A stretch of 31,262 nt of DNA from a virus: the IMG/VR virus record IMGVR_UViG_3300046538_000288, positions 1 through 31,262 of that record. One strand, written 5' to 3'. The notes below the pieces were generated by a model, which was not told where the DNA came from, made no database searches, and saw nothing but the letters and a program-made list of their open reading frames with translations. This document shows, one piece after another, positions 23,850 to 31,262 of the stretch. The position numbers and the translations under genes are program-made. Each line of letters opens with the position of its first letter. The first letter of the stretch is position 1.

Positions 23850-24190
23850 TGGCCCAACTCCATTTTCAACCGCTTCTCATCGTCCGCCCAGGGCGTCGGC
23901 GTGGCCCAGCCAGTTTTCGAGATCTGCACGCGGCCCTTGGCCTCGCACTCTTCGCGCGCCGCCATCCAGTCGATGAAAGTGCGGACAATCACGGCGATGG
24001 GCATGCCCGCCGTCATGTGTTCGATGCCCGCCGCGCGCAGCGACTCGCAGATGTAGTCGTAGACTTCGCGTTCCGGATCGGTCAGCCCAATCGCCGGCGG
24101 CGGATCGGGCGACGTGACTTGGCCAGCGCTGGTCACGGCGGTGCCACCGACAACCGGCGGCGCCGTGCCGAATTGATTTTTGAGATCCAT
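23708..24190 (-). CDS. Small terminase subunit (P27-like)
   Basis: A 160-residue protein that would recognise the packaging site and recruit TerL. After a flexible Pro/Gly N-terminus (about 1-35) it is helical: TDPEREVYDYICESLRAAGI, MPIAVIVRTFIDWMAAREEC, then the P27-family-like ISKTGWATPTPWADDEKRL and PSLARVRKDTG. The R-V-Q-I-S-K-T-G-W-x-x-P-x-P stretch and small size fit phage terminase small subunits. It lies directly upstream of TerL, as expected. ATG at 24190; the ribosome binding site is weak. Confidence 0.82.
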   Translation of the reverse strand: MDLKNQFGTAPPVVGGTAVTSAGQVTSPDPPPAIGLTDPEREVYDYICESLRAAGIEHMTAGMPIAVIVRTFIDWMAAREECEAKGRVQISKTGWATPTPWADDEKRLKMELGQWLPKACLTIPSLARVRKDTGPQGQQDDLFASLVNHGISSPRKSSSH

Positions 24191-24346
24191 ATTCGATACC
24201 CAGCCGCGCGGCGGCGGCAGTCAGTGGAGTGAATTGCGATGGGCTTGGCCTGATGGCTCAAACCCCAGGGGGGTAGATTTTGTGCTGCGAAAAAATACGC
24301 CTAAGCTGACGGTTTCCGCTGGGCAGGCCTGAACGTTTGACCCACC
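24191..24346. other. Gap between HNH and TerS genes; candidate cos region
   Basis: There is no gene in this 156 bp. It contains a GC-rich near-palindrome, ACCCCAGGGG (24262-24271, followed by GGT). In HNH-type phages cos commonly lies near the HNH and terminase genes, so this is a reasonable place for it. No cos consensus can be demonstrated from one sequence. Confidence 0.3.
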
Positions 24347-24709
24347 CTACCCCTTTGGCCGCGCTCGACGCCGACCGCGAATTGACTCGCCGCGACTCTT
24401 CTCTTCGTGACAGGCATCGCATAGAGCCTGCTCATTCGTCTCATCGTCCGGACCACCCTCAGCCAAGGGGATGATGTGATCGCGTTGTGTGGCCTCAGAT
24501 ATACGGCCCTGCCTCTTGCACTCAACACACAAGGGTTCACGGGCGAACAGCGCCGCCCGCATGGCCTGTAACTTCCGACCGGTGATCCTCTTTGTTGGCG
24601 TGCCCCTGGTCCATGCGATACGCGGATGCTTTGCGCATCGGCCGCTACCGTCACGAACCAGCACGCGGCACGCGGTGAAGCTGCACGGCCTTGGAGCAGA
24701 TACTGGCAT
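24347..24709 (-). CDS. HNH endonuclease associated with DNA packaging
   Basis: A 120-residue HNH nuclease. The C-terminal half has the full motif set: zinc pair C61-x2-C64 (CVECKRQG), the catalytic His78 in QRDHIIPLAEGG, Asn92 in ETNEQALC, and C97-x2-C100-H101 (CDACHEEK). The N-terminal part has an extra cysteine-rich segment (CSFTACRVLVRDGSGRCAKH) that may bind zinc. Such proteins next to terminase genes are required for terminase cleavage of cos in HK97-like phages. The ATG at 24709 has AGGAGG upstream, which favours it over a TTG inside the palindrome at 24742. Confidence 0.92.
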   Translation of the reverse strand: MPVSAPRPCSFTACRVLVRDGSGRCAKHPRIAWTRGTPTKRITGRKLQAMRAALFAREPLCVECKRQGRISEATQRDHIIPLAEGGPDDETNEQALCDACHEEKSRGESIRGRRRARPKG

Positions 24710-24726
24710 CGCGACCTCCTGTGCTT

Positions 24727-24742
24727 GTGCAGACGTCTGCAA
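24727..24742. repeat. Dispersed palindrome copy 6 (GTGCAGACGTCTGCAA)
   Basis: A 14-bp core palindrome (24728-24741) with one mismatch at the outer pair. It lies between the terminator's T run and the HNH ribosome binding site, so here it is in the 5' leader of the late operon. Confidence 0.92.
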
Positions 24743-24765
24743 AAAAAAACCCGCCGATTGGCGGG
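24741..24765 (-). terminator. Intrinsic terminator after the 24794-25243 gene
   Basis: On the - strand GCCCGCC, loop AATC, GGCGGG, then a run of nine T that abuts palindrome copy 6. It would also block transcription into the late genes unless antiterminated. Confidence 0.88.
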
Positions 24766-24793
24766 CACTACCTACAACCGTGACGGATTCCGG

Positions 24794-25243
24794 CTAAACG
24801 ACATGCCCCCGATGCGGAATCGCTTCCTCAGGTGGGCGAATTTTCCAATCAGTGACAAAAATGGCGTCTAAAGGAAGCTTGAAGATATCACCGGTTTCCA
24901 CACCGATAATCAGCCTTTCTCCTTGCAGTACGGGAGAAAAGAAAAGGCCCGACGTTGTCAAACATAGGGAAAATTTCTTATCACCGGGGAGATCGCGAGT
25001 CCAATGCACTGGATTTCTAGACGGGGTAACGGTTGGTTGCTCCACGAACTCAATCACCGTATCCATAGTTGGGTGAACCACTTCACCTGCCCTGTCCCCG
25101 TCCAGGATCAGCACTCCTCTATGGCCTCGTTCGAAGCTGAATAAGAATGCATGACTCATCACCTGATCGAATTGCGCAATAAATACGCTCGCCTTCTCCA
25201 TCGCTGAAAGATAGTTCATTTTCAAACCAGCATTTGCTTGCAT
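24794..25243 (-). CDS. Hypothetical protein flanked by terminators (probable moron)
   Basis: A 149-residue protein with no recognised family. It starts MQANAGLKMNYLSAMEKASV, with a helical N-terminal third, then a beta-rich part (GVLILDGDRAGEVVHP, FSLCLTTSGLFFSPVLQGER, LIIGVETGDIFKLPLDAIFV). The D-G-D-R-A-G-E and strand-rich centre suggest a compact soluble fold. The ATG at 25243 has AGGGGAG upstream. It is a single gene between two intrinsic terminators (25308-25330 upstream, 24741-24765 downstream), with AT-richer DNA than its neighbours and a -10-like TAATAT (25277-25282, - strand), the layout of an independently transcribed moron. No -35 box is convincing. Confidence 0.75.
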   Translation of the reverse strand: MQANAGLKMNYLSAMEKASVFIAQFDQVMSHAFLFSFERGHRGVLILDGDRAGEVVHPTMDTVIEFVEQPTVTPSRNPVHWTRDLPGDKKFSLCLTTSGLFFSPVLQGERLIIGVETGDIFKLPLDAIFVTDWKIRPPEEAIPHRGHVV

Positions 25244-25307
25244 TTTAAAATCTCCCCTCCTTAATTTGGGAAGACCATATTACTGGAAAGAGGTAGCTGC
25301 CGAAACG

Positions 25308-25330
25308 AAAAAGCCCGCTCAATGGCGGGC
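25308..25330 (-). terminator. Intrinsic terminator at the end of the early operon
   Basis: On the - strand GCCCGC, loop CATTGA, GCGGGC, then TTTTT. It follows the 25381-25944 gene and ends the early leftward transcript. Confidence 0.88.
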
Positions 25331-25380
25331 CTTCTACTTGCTGCGCTTTAGACGAACATGCGCCTCCGCTGGGGAGACGC

Positions 25381-25944
25381 CTATTCGGCTAAAGGCACGG
25401 GACACCCCGGCAAACAAGTTGTAGATCGAATGGTAGCGGCGTCACCCAACTTGTGCAAGATGCTCTTCAAATTATTTTCAGCCTTCGCAATCAACAGCGG
25501 CACATGCTGTCCGCGCACACCACGCAGGAAGCGACGAATCTGGCAGGGTGACCATCGTTGAATGTACAGCGCTTTCAACGCCTGGCGCTCGTTGTAATCG
25601 CCCATCATGCGCCACGCTACCTCGACCAACCAGCCGTCAAGCATGTCTGCCGTCACCAGCGGGCTAAGCGGCTTGATCTTCTCGTCCAGCAGATCGCTGG
25701 CCGGCGCGCGCTCAGCCACCCGCAGCGCCACATATGCCTTTGCCCAGCCCGCGCAGTACTGCGAGGCACCACCCGCCGTGACCTTACCGCTCACGACCTT
25801 ACGCCAGTTCTCCATACGGCCCAAGAACTCCTGTTGCGCCTTCGGCACTGGCCTGCTTTCCACCCTACGCGGTTCAGCGACAGGCCGTTCGCGCGCCACC
25901 TGCTCCTCAAACACTGCACCATCAACTTCGAATACTGCGCCCAT
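25381..25944 (-). CDS. Candidate late-gene regulator at the end of the early operon
   Basis: A 187-residue protein with a Pro/Arg-rich N-terminal part and a helical C-terminal part: GGASQYCAGWAKAYVALRVA, GWLVEVAWRMMGDYNERQAL, ALYIQRWSPCQIRRFLRGVR. The end resembles a sigma-region-4-like helix-turn-helix (N-E-R-Q-A-L-K-A-L-Y-I-Q-R-W-S-P-C-Q-I-R-R-F-L). The last early gene, just before terminators and then the late genes, is the classic place for a Q- or RinA/ArpU-type late activator. The role is inferred from position plus the helix pattern. The ATG at 25944 has AAGGA upstream; an in-frame TTG at 25965 is less likely. Confidence 0.6.
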   Translation of the reverse strand: MGAVFEVDGAVFEEQVARERPVAEPRRVESRPVPKAQQEFLGRMENWRKVVSGKVTAGGASQYCAGWAKAYVALRVAERAPASDLLDEKIKPLSPLVTADMLDGWLVEVAWRMMGDYNERQALKALYIQRWSPCQIRRFLRGVRGQHVPLLIAKAENNLKSILHKLGDAATIRSTTCLPGCPVPLAE

Positions 25945-26624
25945 TCGTTTTTCCTTTTCGCCCAATTGCTTCCCTACCCTACGACCGAATACCCAGTGCT
26001 TCCTCCGCCATCCTCAACGAGGCAAAGGTGACCGGTTCACCTCGCTCGCTCTTTGCCAGCACTTCCCGAGCCCAATCGGTCTGCTGGCTAATAGTCCCCT
26101 GCGGAACTCGCTTGATCCGAAGCTGCGCAAGCAACTCCCTGGCCTTCTCCGGCGGCATCAGCGTCTTCCCCGGCGCCGCCAATGCTTTGCGCTTTTCCGG
26201 TACAGGTTGCAGCTCTGGATTCTCAACGCTTTCCCGCAGCGCCTCGACCCAGCGTGGTCGCAGCACGTCATAGCCTTGATGCGTCATCGCAAATGACCCG
26301 ATCTTTACCCAAGCCCAGTAGATTGCTGGATGCGACCAGACGTCCGCCTCGCCCGCCACTTCAAGCTCGCGCTTCGAACCCTGCACCAGCGCTTCGTGGA
26401 ATGCCAAGTGCGGATCGAGGTTCGGCCTGCACAGCTTGATGAACTCCGGCAGCGTAGGCGGCCAGTCCTTCGAATCCAGCATGCGGTAGCCCGTCGCCAG
26501 CTCAGCCCTGGATAACGCGCCCAGCTTTCCCGCCCAGTACTGTTTCATTTCTTCCAGATCCACACCTGCCCACATGTCGGCAAACCGGGAACCGTATGCC
26601 CATGACATACGCTTGAACAGCGAC

Positions 26625-27734
<1,110 letters not shown>

Positions 27735-27745
27735 AGTTAAGTCCG

Positions 27746-28147
27746 TTAGGTCCGAAAGGGGATACGCTCCCCTCCCACCAGGGAGGGATGGGTGCGGTAG
27801 TCGAGAGCACCCGGTCGGTACACGATGGCGCTCTTGCTACTGCGTTGGCGCGGGCTGAAAGGAGGGGTAGTGCGTGGCTGGACGATTGGCGCCGGCTCGA
27901 TGTACTTGCCCGAGGCCTTGCGACCGAGCGTATCGAAGCCATCGCGCGTGATCACATAGCCGTCGCGCTGTACTACCAACCCGGCTGCCAGCAGCACCGA
28001 GGAAACGTTTATATGGAATTTCTCGGACGTGACATCGTGACCGAATGCCTCCTGCCAAGCCGCCGCCGTGGCCGCGCCGCCGATCTTGTGCAATGTCAGC
28101 AATCCAACGAACGCAAGCGTGCTGCTCGAAATCTTAGCGATGGTCAT
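27746..28147 (-). CDS. Hypothetical early protein, possibly winged-helix
   Basis: A 133-residue protein, unrecognised, in the early operon between the YmfL-like regulator and the replication protein. Residues 1-75 (MTIAKISSSTLAFVGLLTLH, SVLLAAGLVVQRDGYVITRD) have helix-helix-hairpin character, with V-V-Q-R-D-G-Y-V-I-T-x-D-G resembling a winged-helix wing. The rest is polar, Pro/Arg-rich and probably disordered. The ATG at 28147 overlaps the preceding stop as ATGA. Confidence 0.7.
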   Translation of the reverse strand: MTIAKISSSTLAFVGLLTLHKIGGAATAAAWQEAFGHDVTSEKFHINVSSVLLAAGLVVQRDGYVITRDGFDTLGRKASGKYIEPAPIVQPRTTPPFSPRQRSSKSAIVYRPGALDYRTHPSLVGGERIPFRT

Positions 28148-28623
28148 GCGGCCTCCTTCACAGGCAACAGGACTTCGCGCTTGCGCGGGCAGTACACGTG
28201 GAACATCAATGCCTGCATGCGAGCCGCCTTCCTGTGCAACTCGGCGCCCAGGGCCTCAAGCTCTGCCCGCTCGCGCTCATCGATCTTGCCGTCTTTTGAG
28301 CACTCCTCGAAGCGGTCATAGATGCGGCCCAGCTCGCGGTAGGTTTCACCAATGGCAGCGTGGATCGAATCATTCTCAATCTCGCCTGCATCAGGGAGTC
28401 GGACGAACGTCCCGCCGCTGGCGGTAGCAATCGCCTCGGCGAAGCAGGTAGTGCCGCTGAACTCCTGCAATGCGAGCGCATCACTCGTGGAGAGGGACTG
28501 CCCCTTCAGTTCATAAACGCGGTTGCGCAGCGAGTTCTCAGTCATTCCGAGCTGCACCGCCGCAACCACCCATTTACCTTGAATGGAATTCACCATTCGC
28601 GTCACCGCTGTTCGCACATCCAT
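28144..28623 (-). CDS. YmfL-like phage regulatory protein (CII position)
   Basis: A 159-residue protein related to the e14-prophage YmfL family. It starts MDVRTAVTRMVNSIQGKWVV, with a helix-turn-helix at about 18-42 (AAVQLGMTENSLRNRVYELK), then SLSTSDALALQEFSGTTCFA and EAIATASGGTFVRLPDAGEI, characteristic of YmfL. A helical C-terminal half follows (DERERAELEALGAELHRKAA). It sits second in the early leftward operon after the Cro-like gene, the position of CII, so a transcriptional role in the lysis-lysogeny choice is likely. The ATG at 28623 has AAGGATGG upstream. Confidence 0.82.
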   Translation of the reverse strand: MDVRTAVTRMVNSIQGKWVVAAVQLGMTENSLRNRVYELKGQSLSTSDALALQEFSGTTCFAEAIATASGGTFVRLPDAGEIENDSIHAAIGETYRELGRIYDRFEECSKDGKIDERERAELEALGAELHRKAARMQALMFHVYCPRKREVLLPVKEAA

Positions 28624-28694
28624 ACACCCATCCTTAAAATTATGGTTTTACCAACCGCCAATGTTCCGTAAACTTCTCTTTGTACCGCCCACAT

Positions 28695-28738
28695 CCGCCC
28701 TTCGGCTTCGGCGGGATAGGTAAAAAACTGTCCCGCCG
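28695..28738 (-). promoter_or_regulatory. Competing hairpins in the leader between Cro-like and YmfL-like genes
   Basis: CGGCGGGA (28709-28716) pairs with TCCCGCCG (28731-28738) around a 14-nt loop. An alternative CCGCC (28695-28699) pairs with GGCGG (28710-28714), so the two structures exclude each other. There is no T run after the stem on the - strand. It may act as an attenuator or Rho-type terminator region, like tR1 in lambda, but this is speculative. Confidence 0.4.
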
Positions 28739-28744
28739 ATCCCA

Positions 28745-29047
28745 CTACTTGGACTCCTTGTCGCGGCGGTCTACCGGGGATACCACCGCGCCACGAGGAA
28801 CCGTGTCAAAGATGTTGGATGTAGATGGCGGTTGCCTACCACGTCGCCCCTCTTCCACCGACGCATCCGTTGCACGGCGGTGCTGAAATTGAAAGAGACT
28901 AGGATTCGCCAGCTTTACCTTGGCCGGGATGCCCCGAGTGAGCCAGTTCTGCACTCGCTGGACACCTCCGTGCTTGTCGTAGCCTAGAAGCTCGGCGACT
29001 TTTGTCGGGCCGCCCAGTCGAGCAATTATTTCTTTGTCGGATTCCAT
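28745..29047 (-). CDS. Cro/YdaS-like repressor
   Basis: A 100-residue DNA-binding protein divergent from the CI-like gene. The N-terminal half is a YdaS/Cro-type helix-turn-helix: MESDKEIIARLGGPTKVAEL, LGYDKHGGVQRVQNWLTRGI, then PAKVKLANPSLFQ. The C-terminal part is Arg-rich and polar. It would repress the lysogeny promoter at the shared operators. The ATG at 29047 with GGAAG upstream is chosen; an in-frame GTG at 29059 is an alternative. Confidence 0.85.
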   Translation of the reverse strand: MESDKEIIARLGGPTKVAELLGYDKHGGVQRVQNWLTRGIPAKVKLANPSLFQFQHRRATDASVEEGRRGRQPPSTSNIFDTVPRGAVVSPVDRRDKESK

Positions 29048-29076
29048 ATCGGCTTCCACTGAAGTTGGATTGCGAC

Positions 29077-29105
29077 ATTAAACACGGTGTTTATACACAA
29101 GTCAA
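29077..29105 (-). promoter_or_regulatory. Leftward early promoter
   Basis: On the - strand TTGACT (29100-29105), a 17-bp spacer, and TTTAAT (29077-29082): a strong sigma70 match 30 bp before the Cro-like start codon. The operator at 29080-29092 overlaps the -10 region. The 29-bp segment is identical at 26 positions to the rightward promoter at 30505-30533. Confidence 0.85.
29080..29092. promoter_or_regulatory. Operator AAACACGGTGTTT
   Basis: A 13-bp palindrome with a central base, half-site AAACAC. The same site, with a different central base, overlaps the -10 of the rightward promoter. It is the likely binding site of the CI-like and/or Cro-like protein. Weaker look-alikes are at 29114-29126 and 29128-29140. 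Confidence 0.8.
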
Positions 29106-29145
29106 TGATGATTAAACGTTATGTGTAACACATTTTGTTTAGTAC

Positions 29146-29160
29146 GGGAGACAATCTCCC
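29146..29160 (+). promoter_or_regulatory. Hairpin over the repressor ribosome binding site
   Basis: GGGAGA (29146-29151) pairs with TCTCCC (29155-29160) around a 3-base loop. GGGAG is the only Shine-Dalgarno-like sequence before the ATG at 29163, so the hairpin would hide it and limit repressor translation. Confidence 0.5.
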
Positions 29161-29162
29161 CT

Positions 29163-29855
29163 ATGCATATTCAGATGACACGGTTATACGAAGCCGCGAA
29201 AACACTGCACGGGATCGAGGGCCAATCGGACGTGGCGCGAGCGTTGAACGCTTCCCCACAAACCCTGAACAACTGGGAAGCTCGAGGCATTTCCAGACCC
29301 GGCCTACTCAAAGCTCAGATGGTTTTCGGGTGCTCTGCCACGTGGCTAGACACCGGCGCCGGTCCTATGAGCGCAGCGGAGTCCCCGACTCTCTCGAATG
29401 CACTTTCTGTAGTGATTGCTGAGAACGGCGATCCCAATTTCTACCAAATCCCAAAAGTGAAACTGCAACTGCGTGCCGGCATGACTGGGTTCCAAACAGT
29501 CCCGGAGATTTACGATGGGAGCACTTTGAGCGTCTCCAAGAACTGGGTGGATCGCAACGGATACTCGCCGTCCAAACTCATAGCTGTGTCCATAAAGGGC
29601 GACAGCATGGAGCCCAATCTGTATGAAGGTGACATGGTGATCGTCAATACCGCCGACACCAAGATGACTGATGGCTCTGTCTATGCATTCAACTATGAAG
29701 GCGAAGCCGTGATTAAACGACTATCGCGGGATGCCGGACAGTGGTGGCTAACGTCAGACAACGCTGACCAGGTGAAGTACCGCAGGAAGAGCTGCCGCAG
29801 CGGAGAATGCATAATCGTCGGCCGGGTTGTCCGACGTGAGACCGATCGAATTTAA
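29163..29855 (+). CDS. CI-like repressor with LexA-type self-cleavage domain
   Basis: A 230-residue prophage repressor. The N-terminal helix-turn-helix spans about 8-45 (QSDVARALNASPQTLNNWEA). The C-terminal S24 peptidase domain has the nucleophile Ser148 in IKGDSMEPNLYEGD and the general base Lys185 in EAVIKRL. The Ser-Lys gap of 37 residues equals that of LexA. Ala105-Gly106 in LQLRAGMTG is the likely cleavage site, so RecA-dependent induction is expected. The ATG at 29163 is preferred; an ATG at 29175 in the same frame is possible. It is divergent from the Cro-like gene and should act on the AAACAC-type operators. Confidence 0.93.
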   Translation: MHIQMTRLYEAAKTLHGIEGQSDVARALNASPQTLNNWEARGISRPGLLKAQMVFGCSATWLDTGAGPMSAAESPTLSNALSVVIAENGDPNFYQIPKVKLQLRAGMTGFQTVPEIYDGSTLSVSKNWVDRNGYSPSKLIAVSIKGDSMEPNLYEGDMVIVNTADTKMTDGSVYAFNYEGEAVIKRLSRDAGQWWLTSDNADQVKYRRKSCRSGECIIVGRVVRRETDRI

Positions 29856-29885
29856 GAATCCGAAACACAACCCACCAGATATTGT

Positions 29886-30410
29886 ATGGCCCTAACGAAC
29901 TGCAAAGAATGCAAAAAGGAAGTATCGACGTCCGCCAACCTCTGTCCACATTGCGGCGTTAAGAACCCAGGCACTAAAGCCAAAGATGTGCTGGTCGGCG
30001 CAATCTTCATTGTGGGCATTTTCGCTCTTGTGGCGAAATGCAGCTCGACCAGCGCTCCGGATTCGAAGACTAACGCCCAGCCAGAAATTTCGACGGCTCA
30101 GCGCGAAGCTCAATGCAAAGAGGATCTGCAGTGCTGGAGCCAAAAGGCGATGATTGAAGTCGGCGGTCGCTGTCAAAGAAAGATCGAAAAGTTCGCGAAG
30201 TACAGCGTTCGCTGGACTGACAAGACACTGGAATCCAAGTTCAGCCGCGTTGCCTGGCTGGACAAAGAGAAAGGCACGTTACGCCTGATTGGCGACAAGG
30301 TCGAATTTCAAAACGGCTTCGGCGCATATCGCCCACACACGTATTCTTGCGCGGTCGATCCCGCCACCAAAGCAGTTCTTGACGTGGCCGTACAACCGGG
30401 TCGCCTATAG
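29886..30410 (+). CDS. Zinc-ribbon membrane protein downstream of the repressor
   Basis: A 174-residue protein. C6-x2-C9 and C20-x2-C23 (NCKECK, CPHCG) form an N-terminal zinc ribbon. A membrane helix follows at about 34-50 (VLVGAIFIVGIFALVA). The rest (about 55-174) is probably on the other side of the membrane, contains four cysteines and is positively charged in the middle. It lies 30 bp after the repressor gene and before a terminator, so it is likely expressed in the lysogen, the usual place for superinfection exclusion or lysogenic conversion genes. There is no clear Shine-Dalgarno before the ATG. The function is unknown. Confidence 0.75.
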   Translation: MALTNCKECKKEVSTSANLCPHCGVKNPGTKAKDVLVGAIFIVGIFALVAKCSSTSAPDSKTNAQPEISTAQREAQCKEDLQCWSQKAMIEVGGRCQRKIEKFAKYSVRWTDKTLESKFSRVAWLDKEKGTLRLIGDKVEFQNGFGAYRPHTYSCAVDPATKAVLDVAVQPGRL

Positions 30411-30434
30411 CCGCCCCTCTTCCCCTCCCCCACC

Positions 30435-30461
30435 AATCCCCGCAATGCGGGGATTTTTTTT
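30435..30461 (+). terminator. Intrinsic terminator after the repressor operon
   Basis: AATCCCCGC, loop AAT, GCGGGGATT, then TTTTTT. It ends the lysogenic transcript (repressor plus zinc-ribbon gene) just before the rightward promoter. Confidence 0.92.
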
Positions 30462-30493
30462 GCCCTACAGAGGCGCCATCAGACGTCGCCATT

Positions 30494-30506
30494 AAACAAT
30501 ATGTTT
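30494..30506. promoter_or_regulatory. Operator-like palindrome AAACAATATGTTT
   Basis: A 13-bp palindrome related to AAACACnGTGTTT. Its end overlaps the -35 box of the rightward promoter. It is centred 24 bp upstream of the stronger site, close to two helical turns plus a little. Confidence 0.65.
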
Positions 30507-30533
30507 GACTTTTGTTTAAACACAGTGTTTAAT
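30505..30533 (+). promoter_or_regulatory. Rightward early promoter
   Basis: TTGACT (30505-30510), a 17-bp spacer, TTTAAT (30528-30533), 35 bp before the ATG at 30568. It is near-identical to the leftward promoter and is overlapped by two operator-like sites. It would drive a repressor-controlled operon running off the right end of the window. Confidence 0.85.
30518..30530. promoter_or_regulatory. Operator AAACACAGTGTTT
   Basis: Both half-sites are identical to those of the operator at 29080-29092. It overlaps the -10 of the rightward promoter. Confidence 0.8.
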
Positions 30534-30567
30534 TCGCTACCTGTGATGTTTACTCGATGGAGCGAAA

Positions 30568-30756
30568 ATGCGTCAGAAAGATATCTCCACGCCTCAACCT
30601 GACGAGGCAACCTCGCCAATCACTACCCGTGCATTTGCCGCCGACAAGTTCGCGAACTTGAAAGGCCACGAGTACATTCGCGCTCGCAACTTAGGCAAGC
30701 TGGAGCGACCAGTGCAGACGTCTGCACTCGACGCCGCGAACGGAGGCAAGCTGTGA
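30568..30756 (+). CDS. Small hypothetical protein with an in-frame palindrome
   Basis: A 62-residue polar protein, unrecognised (MRQKDISTPQPDEATSPITT, FANLKGHEYIRARNLGKLER). Near its end the palindrome at 30712-30727 encodes VQTSA (PVQTSALDAANGGKL). It is the first gene behind the rightward promoter. ATG at 30568 with GGAG upstream; the stop overlaps the next start as GTGA. Confidence 0.75.
   Translation: MRQKDISTPQPDEATSPITTRAFAADKFANLKGHEYIRARNLGKLERPVQTSALDAANGGKL
30712..30727. repeat. Dispersed palindrome copy 7 (GTGCAGACGTCTGCAC)
   Basis: A perfect copy inside the 30568-30756 gene, again in the VQTSA frame, close to the C-terminus. Confidence 0.95.
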
Positions 30757-31262
30757 GCGCACAAGCCACCCCACCGCTGGAGCTTCACACTGCGGGCCAA
30801 GAATTGTGCACCGCTGCCAATAACGCGCTGCGCTTGCTAGAACTGACTGGCAACTCGGCCTCGCCAGGCGATACCGCAGACGACCTTCGCCTCGCAATAG
30901 AGAACTACGAGCACGCGATGCACAACTTTGTCGTCACTGTTAGCACGTTCAACAAAGTATCTCAGTACCACACTGCAGCCAACAGCAGCATCGTCGCCTT
31001 CATGCAGGCCGCCGATCAACACGGCGACACGCCATGCGCGATCAGCGTGATGCATACGCCGCCGAAATCGCTCACTGCAGCACCCGACCGCGCAGCGCTG
31101 GAGCTAGCGCGCCAGCAGCTGAAAACCAGCATGACATTGGAAGAGATGCTTCTCGTTCCTGCGCTGGCCGCGACGCTCCGAGCTGTCGCTGCTCAAAAGC
31201 CGCGCCGCAAGCGCGCGCCGCGCTTTGATTGGCGCAAGGCCCAGGCCAACGACCTCGATTAA
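30753..31262 (+). CDS. Hypothetical rightward-operon protein
   Basis: A 169-residue protein with no recognised family. It is mostly helical (LHTAGQELCTAANNALRLLE, DLRLAIENYEHAMHNFVVTV, DRAALELARQQLKTSMTLEE), with a strongly basic end (PRRKRAPRFDWRKAQANDLD) that might contact nucleic acid. GTG at 30753 has GGAGG upstream and overlaps the previous stop, so the two genes are translationally coupled. It ends at the window edge; further genes of this operon are expected beyond. Confidence 0.75.
   Translation: MSAQATPPLELHTAGQELCTAANNALRLLELTGNSASPGDTADDLRLAIENYEHAMHNFVVTVSTFNKVSQYHTAANSSIVAFMQAADQHGDTPCAISVMHTPPKSLTAAPDRAALELARQQLKTSMTLEEMLLVPALAATLRAVAAQKPRRKRAPRFDWRKAQANDLD

Noticed and set aside
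24727-24742. TTG at 24742 as the HNH start, giving an MQTSA N-terminus
   Set aside because: An ATG at 24709 with an AGGAGG ribosome binding site is far better, and the upstream part is only the palindrome.

Overview
The window is most of a temperate, long-tailed (siphovirus-type) prophage in a GC-rich, probably betaproteobacterial host. The evidence is a tyrosine integrase at the left edge, a complete HK97-type head, packaging and tail cluster, a lysis cassette, a lambda-P-type replication module, and a LexA-like repressor facing a Cro-like gene. A host in Burkholderiales/Oxalobacteraceae is an inference from composition and gene style only. No rRNA, tRNA or CRISPR array was seen. The window opens on the integrase start codon and closes on a stop codon, so the right-hand attachment site and the rest of the rightward operon are probably outside it.

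Layout. (1) 1-1263: integrase, + strand. (2) 1274-4808: accessory (moron) zone, mostly + strand. It holds four diverged copies of an unrecognised ~70-75 aa family with an N-terminal W-x-I-R-[YF] signature, two copies of a second small family (one frameshifted), a GAF-domain protein and, on the - strand, an orphan Dam-type methylase. (3) 4853-6032, -: lysozyme, holin and a small membrane protein. (4) 6081-24709, -: late genes. In transcription order they are HNH nuclease, TerS, TerL, portal, protease, capsid, connectors, tail terminator, tail tube, G/GT-type chaperones with a programmed -1 frameshift, tape measure, one tail-tip protein, fibre and fibre-assembly protein. (5) 24794-25243: a lone gene between two terminators. 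(6) 25381-29047, -: early genes, from Cro-like and YmfL-like regulators through a DUF1376 replication protein (with an internal iteron array) and a lambda-P-like loader to a candidate late regulator. (7) 29163-31262, +: CI-like repressor, zinc-ribbon membrane protein, terminator, then a second repressor-type promoter driving two small genes.

How it works together. The repressor probably silences two nearly identical promoters, leftward at 29077-29105 and rightward at 30505-30533. Each is TTGACT-N17-TTTAAT with an AAACACnGTGTTT operator over the -10 region. Repressor self-cleavage (Ala105-Gly106, Ser148, Lys185) would release the leftward cascade: regulators, replication, late genes, lysis.

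The most unusual features are a 16-bp perfect palindrome, GTGCAGACGTCTGCAC, scattered at seven places including three in-frame insertions that encode VQTSA; the four-member small-protein family; and an array of 11-bp iterons inside the DUF1376 gene that may be the phage replication origin.
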